The notes beneath the pieces are model-generated. The model had not been told where the DNA came from. It searched no databases and saw only the letters and a program-made list of their open reading frames with translations. A DNA stretch of 64,000 nt. It comes from an uncultured Acidimicrobiales bacterium. Lineage in GTDB: Bacteria > Actinomycetota > Acidimicrobiia > Acidimicrobiales > SHLQ01. The translations under genes were made by a program, and so were the position numbers. Positions within the stretch are counted from its first letter, which is position 1; each line of letters starts with the position of its first letter. The stretch spans positions 1-64,000 of the forward strand of contig CALHTF010000068.1 in assembly GCA_938038815.1 (NCBI GenBank), given 5' to 3'. This document shows, in pieces, positions 16,291 to 26,100 of the stretch.

Positions 16291-16308
16291 GCCTCCCATC
16301 TGGGAGGC
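16291..16308 (-). terminator. Attenuator hairpin upstream of ilvB
   Basis: GCCTCCC and GGGAGGC form a perfect 7-bp GC-rich stem with a 4-nt loop. On the minus strand it is followed by TCTTGTAGTTTT, a U-rich but interrupted tail. It lies between the leader-peptide stop (16338) and the ilvB ATG (16221), where an attenuator is expected. Confidence 0.7.
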
Positions 16309-16337
16309 TTTGGCACACGATCGGGGACGAACGCGTG

Positions 16338-16385
16338 CTAGGTAACTACCACCACAAGTACGTCAAACTGCTGTTTTCCACTCAT
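16338..16385 (-). CDS. ilvBNC leader peptide
   Basis: A 15-codon frame, ATG to TAG, encodes MSGKQQFDVLVVVVT. Five of the last seven residues are valine and one is leucine, the end products of the operon. A terminator-type hairpin and ilvB follow. This is the classical arrangement of ribosome-mediated attenuation, and ilvBNC of Corynebacterium glutamicum is known to be controlled by a comparable short leader. A TATAGT box ends 8 nt before the ATG and no SD is visible, so translation is probably leaderless. When valyl-tRNA is short, stalling at the Val run would favour read-through; the alternative antiterminator fold was not modelled. Confidence 0.8.
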   Translation of the reverse strand: MSGKQQFDVLVVVVT

Positions 16386-16392
16386 TGCAAAC

Positions 16393-16399
16393 GACTATA
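16393..16399. promoter_or_regulatory. Shared -10 region for ilv leader and nucleotidyltransferase
   Basis: The 7-bp GACTATA overlaps two -10 boxes. Read minus, TATAGT (16399-16394) ends 8 nt before the leader-peptide ATG at 16385. Read plus, GACTAT (16393-16398) ends 7 nt before the ATG at 16406. The two starts are only 20 bp apart, so both mRNAs would be leaderless. No strong -35 is seen on either side. Confidence 0.55.
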
Positions 16400-16405
16400 G
16401 CCAAG

Positions 16406-17011
16406 ATGACCACGCCCCGACGAGCCGTATACCCCGGTTCGTTTAATCCACCCACCAAGGCCCATCTGGCGATCGCCGAACTGGCTATAGCCCAACTGCG
16501 GCTGACCAGCGTTACCTTTGCGCTATCGCGGGTCGCGTTGGCGAAAGAATCGGTCGAACGCCCCGTGCTCGACCACCGGGTTTCGGTCGTTCGCCAAAGC
16601 GTCGCTCATCTCAACACCGCCGAGGTGACCGTCGAGGTGATGGTCACCGATCACCAGCTCCTGGTCGATATTGCCGACGGCTTCGACGTGTTGATCATGG
16701 GCGCGGACAAGTGGGAACAAATCCACGATGTGGTGTTTTACGACGGCGACCCGATCCGGCGCGACGACGCGATCGCCCGACTGCCCGACGTGGCGCTGGT
16801 ACCGCGCCCACCCACTCACGTCGGCCGTCCGGGGGCCCAACTACTCAACCTCGACTCCCCCACCGAGCAGATGATCGATGGCGTTTCATCTTCACTAGCG
16901 CGCGACGGCAACCATGAGATCATGACCCCCGAGGCGCAAGCGTTCGATGAGGCAACGGGCGCCTGGACCGACCCGCAGCGCTATGAGGCGTATTTAGCGA
17001 AGCTCGGCTGA
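16406..17011 (+). CDS. Nicotinate-nucleotide adenylyltransferase-like nucleotidyltransferase
   Basis: A 201-residue protein of the HxGH nucleotidyltransferase family. The N-terminal YPGSFNPPTKAHLAIAELA corresponds to GGSFDPxHxGH, but the first histidine is Thr and the glycine is Ala (TKAH). The C-terminal VSSSLAR corresponds to the ISSTxxR nucleotide-binding motif. These changes make it uncertain that it is the housekeeping NadD; it could be a paralogue acting on another nucleotide or phosphoester. The ATG at 16406 is preferred over an in-frame upstream one because MTTPRRAVYPG starts the fold and the shared -10 ends 7 nt before it. Its last 18 bp overlap the end of the convergent cyclase gene. 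Confidence 0.8.
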   Translation: MTTPRRAVYPGSFNPPTKAHLAIAELAIAQLRLTSVTFALSRVALAKESVERPVLDHRVSVVRQSVAHLNTAEVTVEVMVTDHQLLVDIADGFDVLIMGADKWEQIHDVVFYDGDPIRRDDAIARLPDVALVPRPPTHVGRPGAQLLNLDSPTEQMIDGVSSSLARDGNHEIMTPEAQAFDEATGAWTDPQRYEAYLAKLG

Positions 17012-18673
17012 AACTGGCTCGGACCGGTCGAGCGACTGGCTTCCGTTCCACACTTCGTACCGGTCGCCGCCGGCCCGCTTTGCGAGGTACATGCACGTAT
17101 CGGCCCGGTCGACCAACACGTCTCGGGAAATACCGGGTTCGGCAACCGAGATTCCGACACTGGCCCGAATGTTGGCGATGCCGTTGTGCACCGCGATCGG
17201 TTCTTTGATGCGGTCGCAGATCGATTGACCCAGGTTGGTCGGTGCGCCGGCGCCTGGAGGACCTTCGACCAGCACAACAAACTCGTCACCACCCAGGCGG
17301 GCGACAATGCCGCTTCGAGGCGTGATCGACTTCATGCGTTGGGCCACCACCCGCAGCACCTCATCGCCCGCTTCGTGACCCAGGTTGTCGTTGGCGGCCT
17401 TAAAGCCGTCGAGGTCGAGGAACAACAAGGCAATGGTTTCGGTCAATGGGTCGAAGCGGTGGAGCCACGAATCAAGCTGATCGAGAACGTTGAGGCGGTT
17501 CGGCAGACCGGTGAGCACGTCGTGGTTCGCCTGGTACGCCAGCGCCTCTGAACGCTCGGTCACTTCCTGGAACACGCCAGCAGCAAGCAGCGAAACGCCC
17601 GCCTGGGCAGCCAAGGCCTCGAGCACGGCGACCTCTTCTTTACCGCGCAACAACGGAGCTTCGGACCACACCCGTAGCACCGACCCGGTTTGTTTACCAA
17701 GGGTGATTGCGGCGGCGGAGCCGTAGCCAAAGTCGTGCAGCGCTTGGCGAACAACCGGCGGATCCGCCTGGTCGAAGACGATCGTGTCGCCGGTTTCGAA
17801 GGCTTCAGGCGACATGTGTTGGGGTTGAGCCATCTGGTTCGTTCCCACCATCGCACTGACGGTTTCCCAACGGCCGGTTTGGTCGTTGAGGCGAACCACA
17901 TCGGCACCAGCGAATCCAACTCGCTGGGTGGCGCTGAACAAACTGACCAACACCGATGCTTCATCTTCACTACTCATCGATCGAGCAGCGACGGTAACCA
18001 TGTGCAGTTGCTCCGCCCGTTGCTCAGCGACCCGGTGAGCAGAAACCGCCGCTTCGATCTCGCTACGGAAGTGCGAACCGAGGTAGAGCGCTGGCACGGC
18101 GATCAACAACACCGCGAACAGCTGTTGGTAGGCGAGATACAAGGTGTTGGAGGTATCGGCGGCCGGAGCCACGCCGAACTTTAGACCAACGGCGACGTAG
18201 CAGATACTGGCGGCCAGCCACGCGGCGCCCGCACCTTTGGCCGAGAACCGGTTCCAGCCGGCCGATACGGGCAGCATCAATGCCACCCAGGCCAGCGGGG
18301 TTGTTTCGGCATCGAGGGAGAACATCACCATCAGCGCCAAAACCACGTCGGCCCCGATCTGCAAGATTCCCAGCAGGCCCCGCAGGTGGTCCATCTTGCC
18401 TCGCGACCACCAGTTTGCTAGGCCGACCGCAACAATAGAACCGAGCAGGATTCCGCCCAGCGCGACCGATGTGGAAGACGCTTCGGTGATGGTGCGCTGG
18501 CCCACGAAAAGCGAACCCACAAAGACCGCAAGCAGCAGCAGCCGTACCGCAGTGAGCGCCTGTTCGATGATGGTCTCGGAGGCCATACCCGTCCGGGCGC
18601 GTGTCACATCACCTTCGGCGCCATCGGCGGCGTCGCTGCGATTCGCGGCTGCAGAATGGATGGACTTCAACAT
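16994..18673 (-). CDS. Membrane diguanylate cyclase (GAF-GGDEF)
   Basis: A 559-residue signalling enzyme that would make cyclic di-GMP from GTP. About six to seven hydrophobic segments fill residues 38-215, followed by a coiled linker. A GAF-like region (about 235-380, starting LHMVTVAARSMSSEDEA) leads into a complete GGDEF domain (about 390-555). The active-site GGDEF motif is intact near 460-464, with NDxxGHxxGD as NDNLGHEAGD. The inhibitory I-site RxxD before the motif is absent (GIVARLGGDEF). GGAG precedes the ATG by 4 nt. It is divergent from the pseudo-kinase/giant surface protein operon, which suggests c-di-GMP control of that surface protein (inference). Confidence 0.93.
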   Translation of the reverse strand: MLKSIHSAAANRSDAADGAEGDVTRARTGMASETIIEQALTAVRLLLLAVFVGSLFVGQRTITEASSTSVALGGILLGSIVAVGLANWWSRGKMDHLRGLLGILQIGADVVLALMVMFSLDAETTPLAWVALMLPVSAGWNRFSAKGAGAAWLAASICYVAVGLKFGVAPAADTSNTLYLAYQQLFAVLLIAVPALYLGSHFRSEIEAAVSAHRVAEQRAEQLHMVTVAARSMSSEDEASVLVSLFSATQRVGFAGADVVRLNDQTGRWETVSAMVGTNQMAQPQHMSPEAFETGDTIVFDQADPPVVRQALHDFGYGSAAAITLGKQTGSVLRVWSEAPLLRGKEEVAVLEALAAQAGVSLLAAGVFQEVTERSEALAYQANHDVLTGLPNRLNVLDQLDSWLHRFDPLTETIALLFLDLDGFKAANDNLGHEAGDEVLRVVAQRMKSITPRSGIVARLGGDEFVVLVEGPPGAGAPTNLGQSICDRIKEPIAVHNGIANIRASVGISVAEPGISRDVLVDRADTCMYLAKRAGGDRYEVWNGSQSLDRSEPVSAELR

Positions 18674-18711
18674 GTAGCTCCATCAACGGCAGTTCCGAGG
18701 CACGTGTTGAG

Positions 18712-18737
18712 CAATTTCGCGGCACAAACCGAAATTG
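18712..18737. promoter_or_regulatory. Perfect inverted repeat between cyclase and pseudo-kinase genes
   Basis: CAATTTCG (18712-18719) and CGAAATTG (18730-18737) form perfect 8-bp arms around a 10-bp spacer; the arm centres are 18 bp apart, near two helical turns. It lies 39 bp upstream of the cyclase ATG, a plausible operator or activator position in the divergent region. Confidence 0.5.
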
Positions 18738-18875
18738 GGGTATTCGACCAGGTTTCGAGACGACGTGGTCCGCGATCCTGTCGGTGCACCGCAGTCGCAA
18801 ACGCGGCCTCGATCAGACCCGCCGTTGTTCAAATTCGGGCTTAACCAGCGCAAAGAATCTGTCGTTACTTGATCT

Positions 18876-20168
18876 ATGCCCCGTAAGGTCCACACACCCG
18901 ACGCCCAAACCCGCGTCCAGAACATGCGTACCGCAGTGATCGTGACCCTAATCGCCGGCCTCACGCTTGTCCTTTTGTCCACGGCGGTTTTCTCGCTCGC
19001 TTCGACCACTCGAACGTTGAGCAATGACGCGGAGAAGCTCCACATCGCCGATGAATCCCTGCGCGCCGCGACGACCGCCCGGGCCCAGCTCGCGCTCGCG
19101 CTGCATGGGTCACGGGTCGACAGCAAACTGGGCAGCGACTCGTCGGCTGCGGTGTCGGCATCGGTCGGCGAAGCCCAACAGGCACTCGACAGCTTCAACA
19201 CTTCGGTAAATCTGCTGGATAACACCGACCTTCGCTCCGACGGTGACGCGTTCCTAACCTCGGCGAACGCCAGCGTTGCCTCGCTCGACGTCGCAACCGC
19301 CGAAGCCGAACGGGCAACCATCGACAGCGACCTCGACGACAGCTACCAGATGCTGATCAAAAGCATCACGGCCGAGCGTGAGTCTCTACTCGCCGACGTG
19401 GAGCGAGCCGACCGCCGCATGGGAACCCTCGGCAACCTCGCCAGCTTCGTGGTTGCCTTCTTGTTGCCGACCTCAGCCATTTTCATCTATCGCCAACTGG
19501 CCCGCCGGCCACGTCGCCAGGTCGAACTGGAGCACGAACTTGATCTCGAGCGTCGAATCGGACGCGACCGAGCCAGCGCTTTGAACCTTGGCCTTGCGGA
19601 ACTGAACGACCGTATCGAGACCGGAAACGCGTCCGGAATCGTCGCGGAGGCCGAGCGGTTCGCCGCCGCTACCGCCCTGGTGTACGGCCAGCACACCTAC
19701 GACGTCGCTCGAGTCGACCTGGCCACCGAACTCGAAGCTATCGCCGCCGCATCTCCAGAAACACAACCGTCGATCTCCTCAGAACATGTGCCGGTGCTGA
19801 TCGATGTCAAGGCACTCCACATCGCCATCCATGCGCTCATTGAAACCGCCACCGACCAGAACGCAAACCGCGTGCACCTCAACGGACGGAACGCTCCGGC
19901 CGCAGGCAAGATCGACGTCCTATCCGACGGTGAACCAATCCCAGCACTGACGATTCGCGACGCGTTGTTGGAGTCGAATGAACTCACGGCCGCTTCCTCG
20001 CCTCTTCAGCGTCAACTCGTCCTGGTCCGTACCTTGCTCGAGGGAATGGGGGCTCGCTTGAAGTACGAACCAGGTTCTGAACACCAAAAGTTTGAAATCA
20101 CCCTGCCCCGCGCGGCCCGCAAACAAAACGTTTCAACCGCCAACCCTTCCTTGGCCCCAACGCCATGA
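18876..20168 (+). CDS. Membrane pseudo-histidine kinase (degenerate sensor kinase)
   Basis: A 430-residue protein laid out like a sensor kinase. A transmembrane helix (about 19-41) is followed by an extracytoplasmic helical region (about 42-185) and a second helix (about 190-210). A helical DHp-like segment (about 215-290) and an HATPase-like fold (about 300-425) complete it. The catalytic features are missing: there is no phosphoacceptor histidine in the DHp-like helix, the N-box asparagine is lost (ALIETA instead of LLxNA), and neither a DxGxG nor a GxGLG motif is seen. The final PLQRQLVLVRTLLEGMGARL still aligns with the HATPase end. It overlaps the giant gene by ATGA, so it probably senses or transmits rather than phosphorylates. 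Confidence 0.8.
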   Translation: MPRKVHTPDAQTRVQNMRTAVIVTLIAGLTLVLLSTAVFSLASTTRTLSNDAEKLHIADESLRAATTARAQLALALHGSRVDSKLGSDSSAAVSASVGEAQQALDSFNTSVNLLDNTDLRSDGDAFLTSANASVASLDVATAEAERATIDSDLDDSYQMLIKSITAERESLLADVERADRRMGTLGNLASFVVAFLLPTSAIFIYRQLARRPRRQVELEHELDLERRIGRDRASALNLGLAELNDRIETGNASGIVAEAERFAAATALVYGQHTYDVARVDLATELEAIAAASPETQPSISSEHVPVLIDVKALHIAIHALIETATDQNANRVHLNGRNAPAAGKIDVLSDGEPIPALTIRDALLESNELTAASSPLQRQLVLVRTLLEGMGARLKYEPGSEHQKFEITLPRAARKQNVSTANPSLAPTP

Positions 20169-23100
20169 CCAGCACGCCGCGTAAGGCGCTCGTAGTCTTC
20201 GCAGCGGGAGCCCTAGTGTGCGCCGCACTCATAGTCTGGGCTGTTCGCGCCCAGGCGTCTGCGGTTATCGACCTAACCGGAACCAGCAGCCATCTTTCCT
20301 CGGCATCGGTCGACCCCGTTCCAGCGGGCGCTCAACCTGGCGACTTCGTGATCGTCGCCACGGCACCTGCGAACAACCAGTTGCCCAGTGCTCCTGCAGG
20401 CTGGACAAACTACCGCCAGGGAGGTTCAACGGCGGGCCAGAAAGTCTGGATGTTCTACTCGTTCGTTCCAGCAGGCGGATTTCCAACTCCGCAACAATTC
20501 GCTCCGTCCGGTGGCGGTTCGGCCATGGTCACGGTTGCAACGTCGTACTCCGGGGTCGATACGTCGGCGCCGCTGCTCGGCAGCACGGCTGGCTCGGGAT
20601 CTGGAGCGTCAATTTCAATCACGCCACCCGCGTCCAGTTCGCCGAGCGGCGAACACTCGATGGTGGTGCTGGTCACCAACGGTGGCGGCGCAAACTTCAC
20701 GATTGCCTCGCCTTCTCAGCTGCGTAAAGAGGCCATCGAAACCTCGACGATCGGCACCATGATCGCATCGACCGAAGCAACATCGCCTCATCCAGGGCCG
20801 TACTCAATAATCGGCGGTGGCGATGCTTTCGGGTGGATCGCTGCAGCGTTGAACCCCGAGTCCTCCGCTGATGGAACAGTTGAGGTTGCCGCGTTTCAAA
20901 ACGACGCCAGCGACGCCCTGGTCAGCGGCGGTACACCTGGTCTCGCTGGCAATACGTATTTGCCATTCGAGACCGTGGTCTATCTCGATGATGGTGACAA
21001 CGTGCCAAACGGGGGCGACACGATTGTTACCGCCACCACCCAACCGGTCGCCGCACCCTTGTCGCTGGACTTGCCGACGGGTCAGACCTATTGGGTGACG
21101 GTTAGCCCCACCACTCCTGGTCAATTGAGCGAACAGACCTATGGTCCGCCGGGAGCAAGGTGTACCGACCCGGCGGGCGAATTCGAACGCACTATCGCCG
21201 GCGCATGCTTCGGCGGGCGGCGTGCTGAAGTTTCCGACAATGCCGGCGGCATTATCTCGGCCGGTTCGAGCGAACATGTCGCCCGACTCGTCAACACCTC
21301 GGCGGGCGCAACCCTAAACTTTGGCTTTAGCCCCAACGTCGTTACCAACACCCTCGACCAAGACCATTTCCCGAGCGATCCGGATCGCTCGGCGCAAGGT
21401 TCGTTGCGCCAGTACATCACCAACGCGAACGCCCTCGGCGTTCCATCCACGATGCGATTCGTGCCGATGGTCCCCCAAAACGATGTCAGCTGGTGGGAGA
21501 TCGCCACTACCAGCAGCCTCCCAGCGATCACCGCACCGGGCACCTTTGTAGATGGACGGGTGTTCGATACGGCGGGCACGGTGCTGTCCAACCCGGCCAG
21601 TCCTCTGCAGGTCGAGGGGTTGTCGACCGCGTCGATACCGAGCCCGCTGTTGGAGATACATGGTGGCCTCCGATTCGAGTCTGCCCCCCAGGCTCGAGTC
21701 GAGAACCTAGCGATACACAGCGACACGGTCTCGATCGTGTTCGTCGACTCAGTCGACTACCGGGTCCAAGACTCGATGCTCGGGAGCAACCCGACCGGTC
21801 TCGGATCGCCGACTCCTGGCGACTTCGGCCTGCAATCGGTCGGCAGCAGTGGTTCGATCACCCGGTCCGACATCTCCTCGAACCAAACGGCGGGCATCGC
21901 TATCGACTCGGCGAGCGGCACCACGATGATCACCGACGTATCACTGGCCGACAATGGACAGACGGGCGGCGGCGGGACCGGCCTTCAGTCCGACGCTCCG
22001 GTACAACTTGACTACGTCCACATCAGTCGGAGCTTCGGCGATGGTTTGGTGCTCGGCCCCAATACCACCGGATCGACAATTCACCGGACGTCGCTGACCA
22101 ACAATGGCCAGGACCTGGGGTCAGGTGCCACGGTTCAGGCCAGCGACGTGTCGTTCACCGATTCGACACTGACACGAAACAGCGACGTCGGTCTTCGGGT
22201 TGGTTCGAACGCCACCAACGTAACCGTGAGCAACACGACCTTTGGCAACAACGGAAACATCGGTATCGACCTGCTTGAAGTGGTTGCAACCGGGGCGAAT
22301 CTGACCCCCAACGACGACGCCGACGCGGATACCGGCGCCAACGACCTGTTGAACACACCGGTGATTACAAGCGCCCAACTCGCCGGATCAACACTGATCG
22401 TCGAGGGGTACACGGGGGCAAACACCGACGTCACGTTCTTTGAAGCCGACGACGATCCGACCGGTTTTGGCGAAGGAACACGCGCCCTCGGGACCTTTAC
22501 CGAAGGCAGCGTTGACGACGGCTTCGCTGGAGCCGGTGGCTACACCAACGCTTCAGGTGCCGATGGTTCGGCTCAAGGGTTCCGGTTCGAGTTTCCGGTT
22601 ACAACGCCTCCCACGTCGATAACCGCCCTGACAGACGCTTCACTTTCGGGAACCAGCGAGTTTGGCAACACCGTGGCGGTCATCACCGCAGTCGGAACCA
22701 TCAGCGGCCAAGTCTTTGACGACATCGTCGGCGACGGACTCGATGACGGCGTAGTGGGCGACACCCAGAACCCGCTTGTCGAGTCGACCGTGAGTATCTA
22801 TACCGACGACGGCGATGGCGTCCCTGGCACCCCGGGTGACCTCTACGTAGGCGACGTGGCCTCCACCACCACCGGTGGATTCGCCGCCCCAAATTTCACG
22901 TACGGCAACTACTGGGTCGTCGTACGTTCTGATCTAACGGGTTCGGGCGCCAACAGTGAGTGGTACGAACAGACCTATGGCCCCGCCGGCTCACACTGCG
23001 CATCGCCAGCGGGAACAACGACCCGCTCTGTCGCAGGATTTTGCTACGGCGGAAAGTCCAGCAGTGTAAGTGACCGTGCATCTGATGGACTCTCGACCGC

Positions 23101-26100
23101 GGAACACGTTGCGCTAGTCACGGTGGCGTCGCCGACCACCGATCTCGATTTTGGCTTTAGCCGCAATGTCGTAACCCACACCGACGACATCGATGAAGAT
23201 GGGTCAACGGCGGCGTTTTCTCAGGGCTCGCTTCGTCAGTTCTTCCTTCACGCAAACGAGTTGCCCGACACCTCAACCTTGCGTTTCGTGCCTGTCGTTG
23301 GCGAATCCAGCACGGACCAATGGGAGATTGCTCCCACCGGTCCGCTGCCTTCGATTACCGAGCAGATGCACCTCGACGGCCAACGTTTCAGCTACCTGAC
23401 CGGTCTTGCGGAGACCCAGACGACCACCGAACTCATCATCCCCGATGTTGGAACGAACAACACTGCGGTCTCTGCGATGGAGAAACCGCCGCTACTAATC
23501 ACGAACGGATTGCTCCGCATCTTTGGCACGGTCAACAGCCGTGTAGAACGGGTCGAAGTCCACCAAGAGTCGGGCACGGCGTTGTCGGTGAACAACGCCA
23601 GTTCTCTCACGATCTCCGAGTCGGTGTTCGGCGACAACAGCGGGCTCGGCGCACCTGGCACCGGGGGCATTGCCATCGCCACTAGTCCCGACGTGGTTAT
23701 CAGCAACTCGTTGATTCGAGAGTTTACTGCGCGAGGGCTAGTCGTCGATCAAAGCTCGCCGGGACTCCTCCTTGAAGATTCTGTCCTGCTGATGAACGAG
23801 CTAGGAGCACTGATCGACTCCCCGTTTGTGATGAACCGGACTCGAGTCTCGTCGAGCCGCGATGGCGGAGTTATTGCATCGGCCAACGACTTCTTGATCA
23901 GCGAGAGCACCTTCTACTTCAATGGCGATTCAGCATCGGCCACCGACGCCGGATTACTGGTTACCGGCACCGACGGTCGGGTCGAGCAGACGGTCTTCCT
24001 CGACAATTCCGGACCCGGTATCCGGGTCGCCGAGTCGGCGCTCCGCAACACCTTCTCGGTCAACTCGTTCGCTGGCAATGGAGCGAACGGTATCGACCTG
24101 TTGAGTTCGAGCGATGCCGCCAACTTTGGAACGAGCCCCTATGTAACCGCAAACGACGATGGCGACGCCGATACTGGAGGCAACGGCCTTTTGAACAAAC
24201 CCGTCTTTGACGGAGCAAGCTACGACGGAGCGAACCTCACCATCACCGGCTGGGCCCCGGCAGGTTCGGAGATCGAACTCTTCCTCGCTGATTCGGTTGG
24301 AACGACATTCGGGCAGGGCGAGACCTACCTCGGCACCGTTATCGAGGGCTCGGTGAACGATGGCGACGCCACCAGCAGCGGCTACAACAACTCGTCGGGA
24401 ACAGTCTCGGCCGAGAATCGGTTCTCATTTACGCTGCCGGTTTCTTCTTCTCAGTCCGCAACCTTGTTGACGGCAACCGCTACCACCGCTGAAGGCACGA
24501 GCGAGTTTTCCTACGTCGGCGTTGAGACACCCGCTCCTGTGCCGTCGCTTTCGCTGGCTCCGACCTTGTTCGTCGACGAAGAGCAAAGCTCCGCCATCAG
24601 CGGCATCATCGTGGACCCGGCGCCCGGAGTGACCTACAACTGGTCTCTCGAACCCGTCCCATTCGATACAGTGCCCGCGTGGTTGACCATCGACAGCGCT
24701 GGGGGCATCACCGCCAACCCGCCGGAGACCGCCGGTGGCGAGTCGTACCAGGTAATTGTGTCGGTCACCGATCCAACCTCAAGCCTGGTGTTTGACGCCC
24801 CCCTCAACGTGCAAGTCGCCGAGGTGAACACCGCGCCGACCTTTACGCTTCCCTCGACCAGTGTGAACGCCCAGGTCGGACTCCCGGTCGGGATCGCGAA
24901 CCCCGTCATCGATACCGACCTCGGCCCAGACCCGGCGACCAACCAGCCCGACACACTCACCTATACCGCGTCGTTCTTGCCGCTCGGCGTCACGATCGAT
25001 CCCACGACCGGTGATATTTCGGGCACCCCCACCGAACCTGTTGCCGCGGCTTCGTTGATCACCGTCACCGACGACGGTCTCCCGCTGCTAAGCGACTCGT
25101 ACACCATCGACTGGAACATCACACCGGTTCCGAACTCCGCTCCCACCATTTCGACCATCGCAACGACCCTGGTCGGGTTTGAAGACACGAACTTCTCGAT
25201 CGACGTCACCGCCGGTGACCCCGACGGGGATCCGGTAACCGTCACCGTCACGCTTGACTCTGGAGCCCCAGCTCCGGCCTGGGTGACGTTCGACCCGGAC
25301 GCTGGGCAGCTCATTGCCTCGCCCACCGAAGCCGACGGCCCGAGTATCACCGACGTAGTGATCGTGGTCGACGACGGCCAGGCGCAGGCCTCGGTGCCAT
25401 TGTCGATCGAAGTACTCGAAGAAAATGCCGCCCCGACTATCGCTCCGATTCCTCCACAGGTGGTCACGGTGGGCGACACCGTTTCCTTCGCGATACCCGG
25501 TAACGATACCGACCTCCCGGCGAACACTTTGAACTACAGCGTCAGTGCATTGCCGGTCGGCTTGGCGCTCGACACCTCCACCGGCATCATCAGCGGTGTT
25601 GTGTCGCCCGCTGCGGTGGGCTCTACCACTACCAACATTCAACTCGTTGACGACGGCAGCCCGAACCGGTCGGCCACCGGCACCATTGAATGGACCGTCA
25701 ATGAGTTCACCCCGCCCGACAGCGGACGTATCAGCGGTCGAATCTTCATCGACAACGACACCGACGCACTCGCTACCGGGACTGCTGGCGACACCGACAA
25801 TCCAGGCGCTCCGGCGACCGTGCATCTCTACCTCGATGACGGCGACGGGGTTCCTGAAAGCCCGACCATCGACACCCCGGCAGGTTCGGTGACCGCCAAC
25901 GCGGCAGGCTTCGCCTTCGCAGCGCTCGCCCCTGGCGACTACTGGGTCGTGGTCGATTCGACGACGATCTCGGCCGTGGCATGGCCCGAACAGACCTACG
26001 GCCCAGCCGGCAGTCTCTGCGCCTTTGAGTCCGGCGGCCCACTCGTAGCCGCTGGCCCATGTGTCGGCGGCGCTCGCGAGGGCATAAGCGACCAAGAAGC

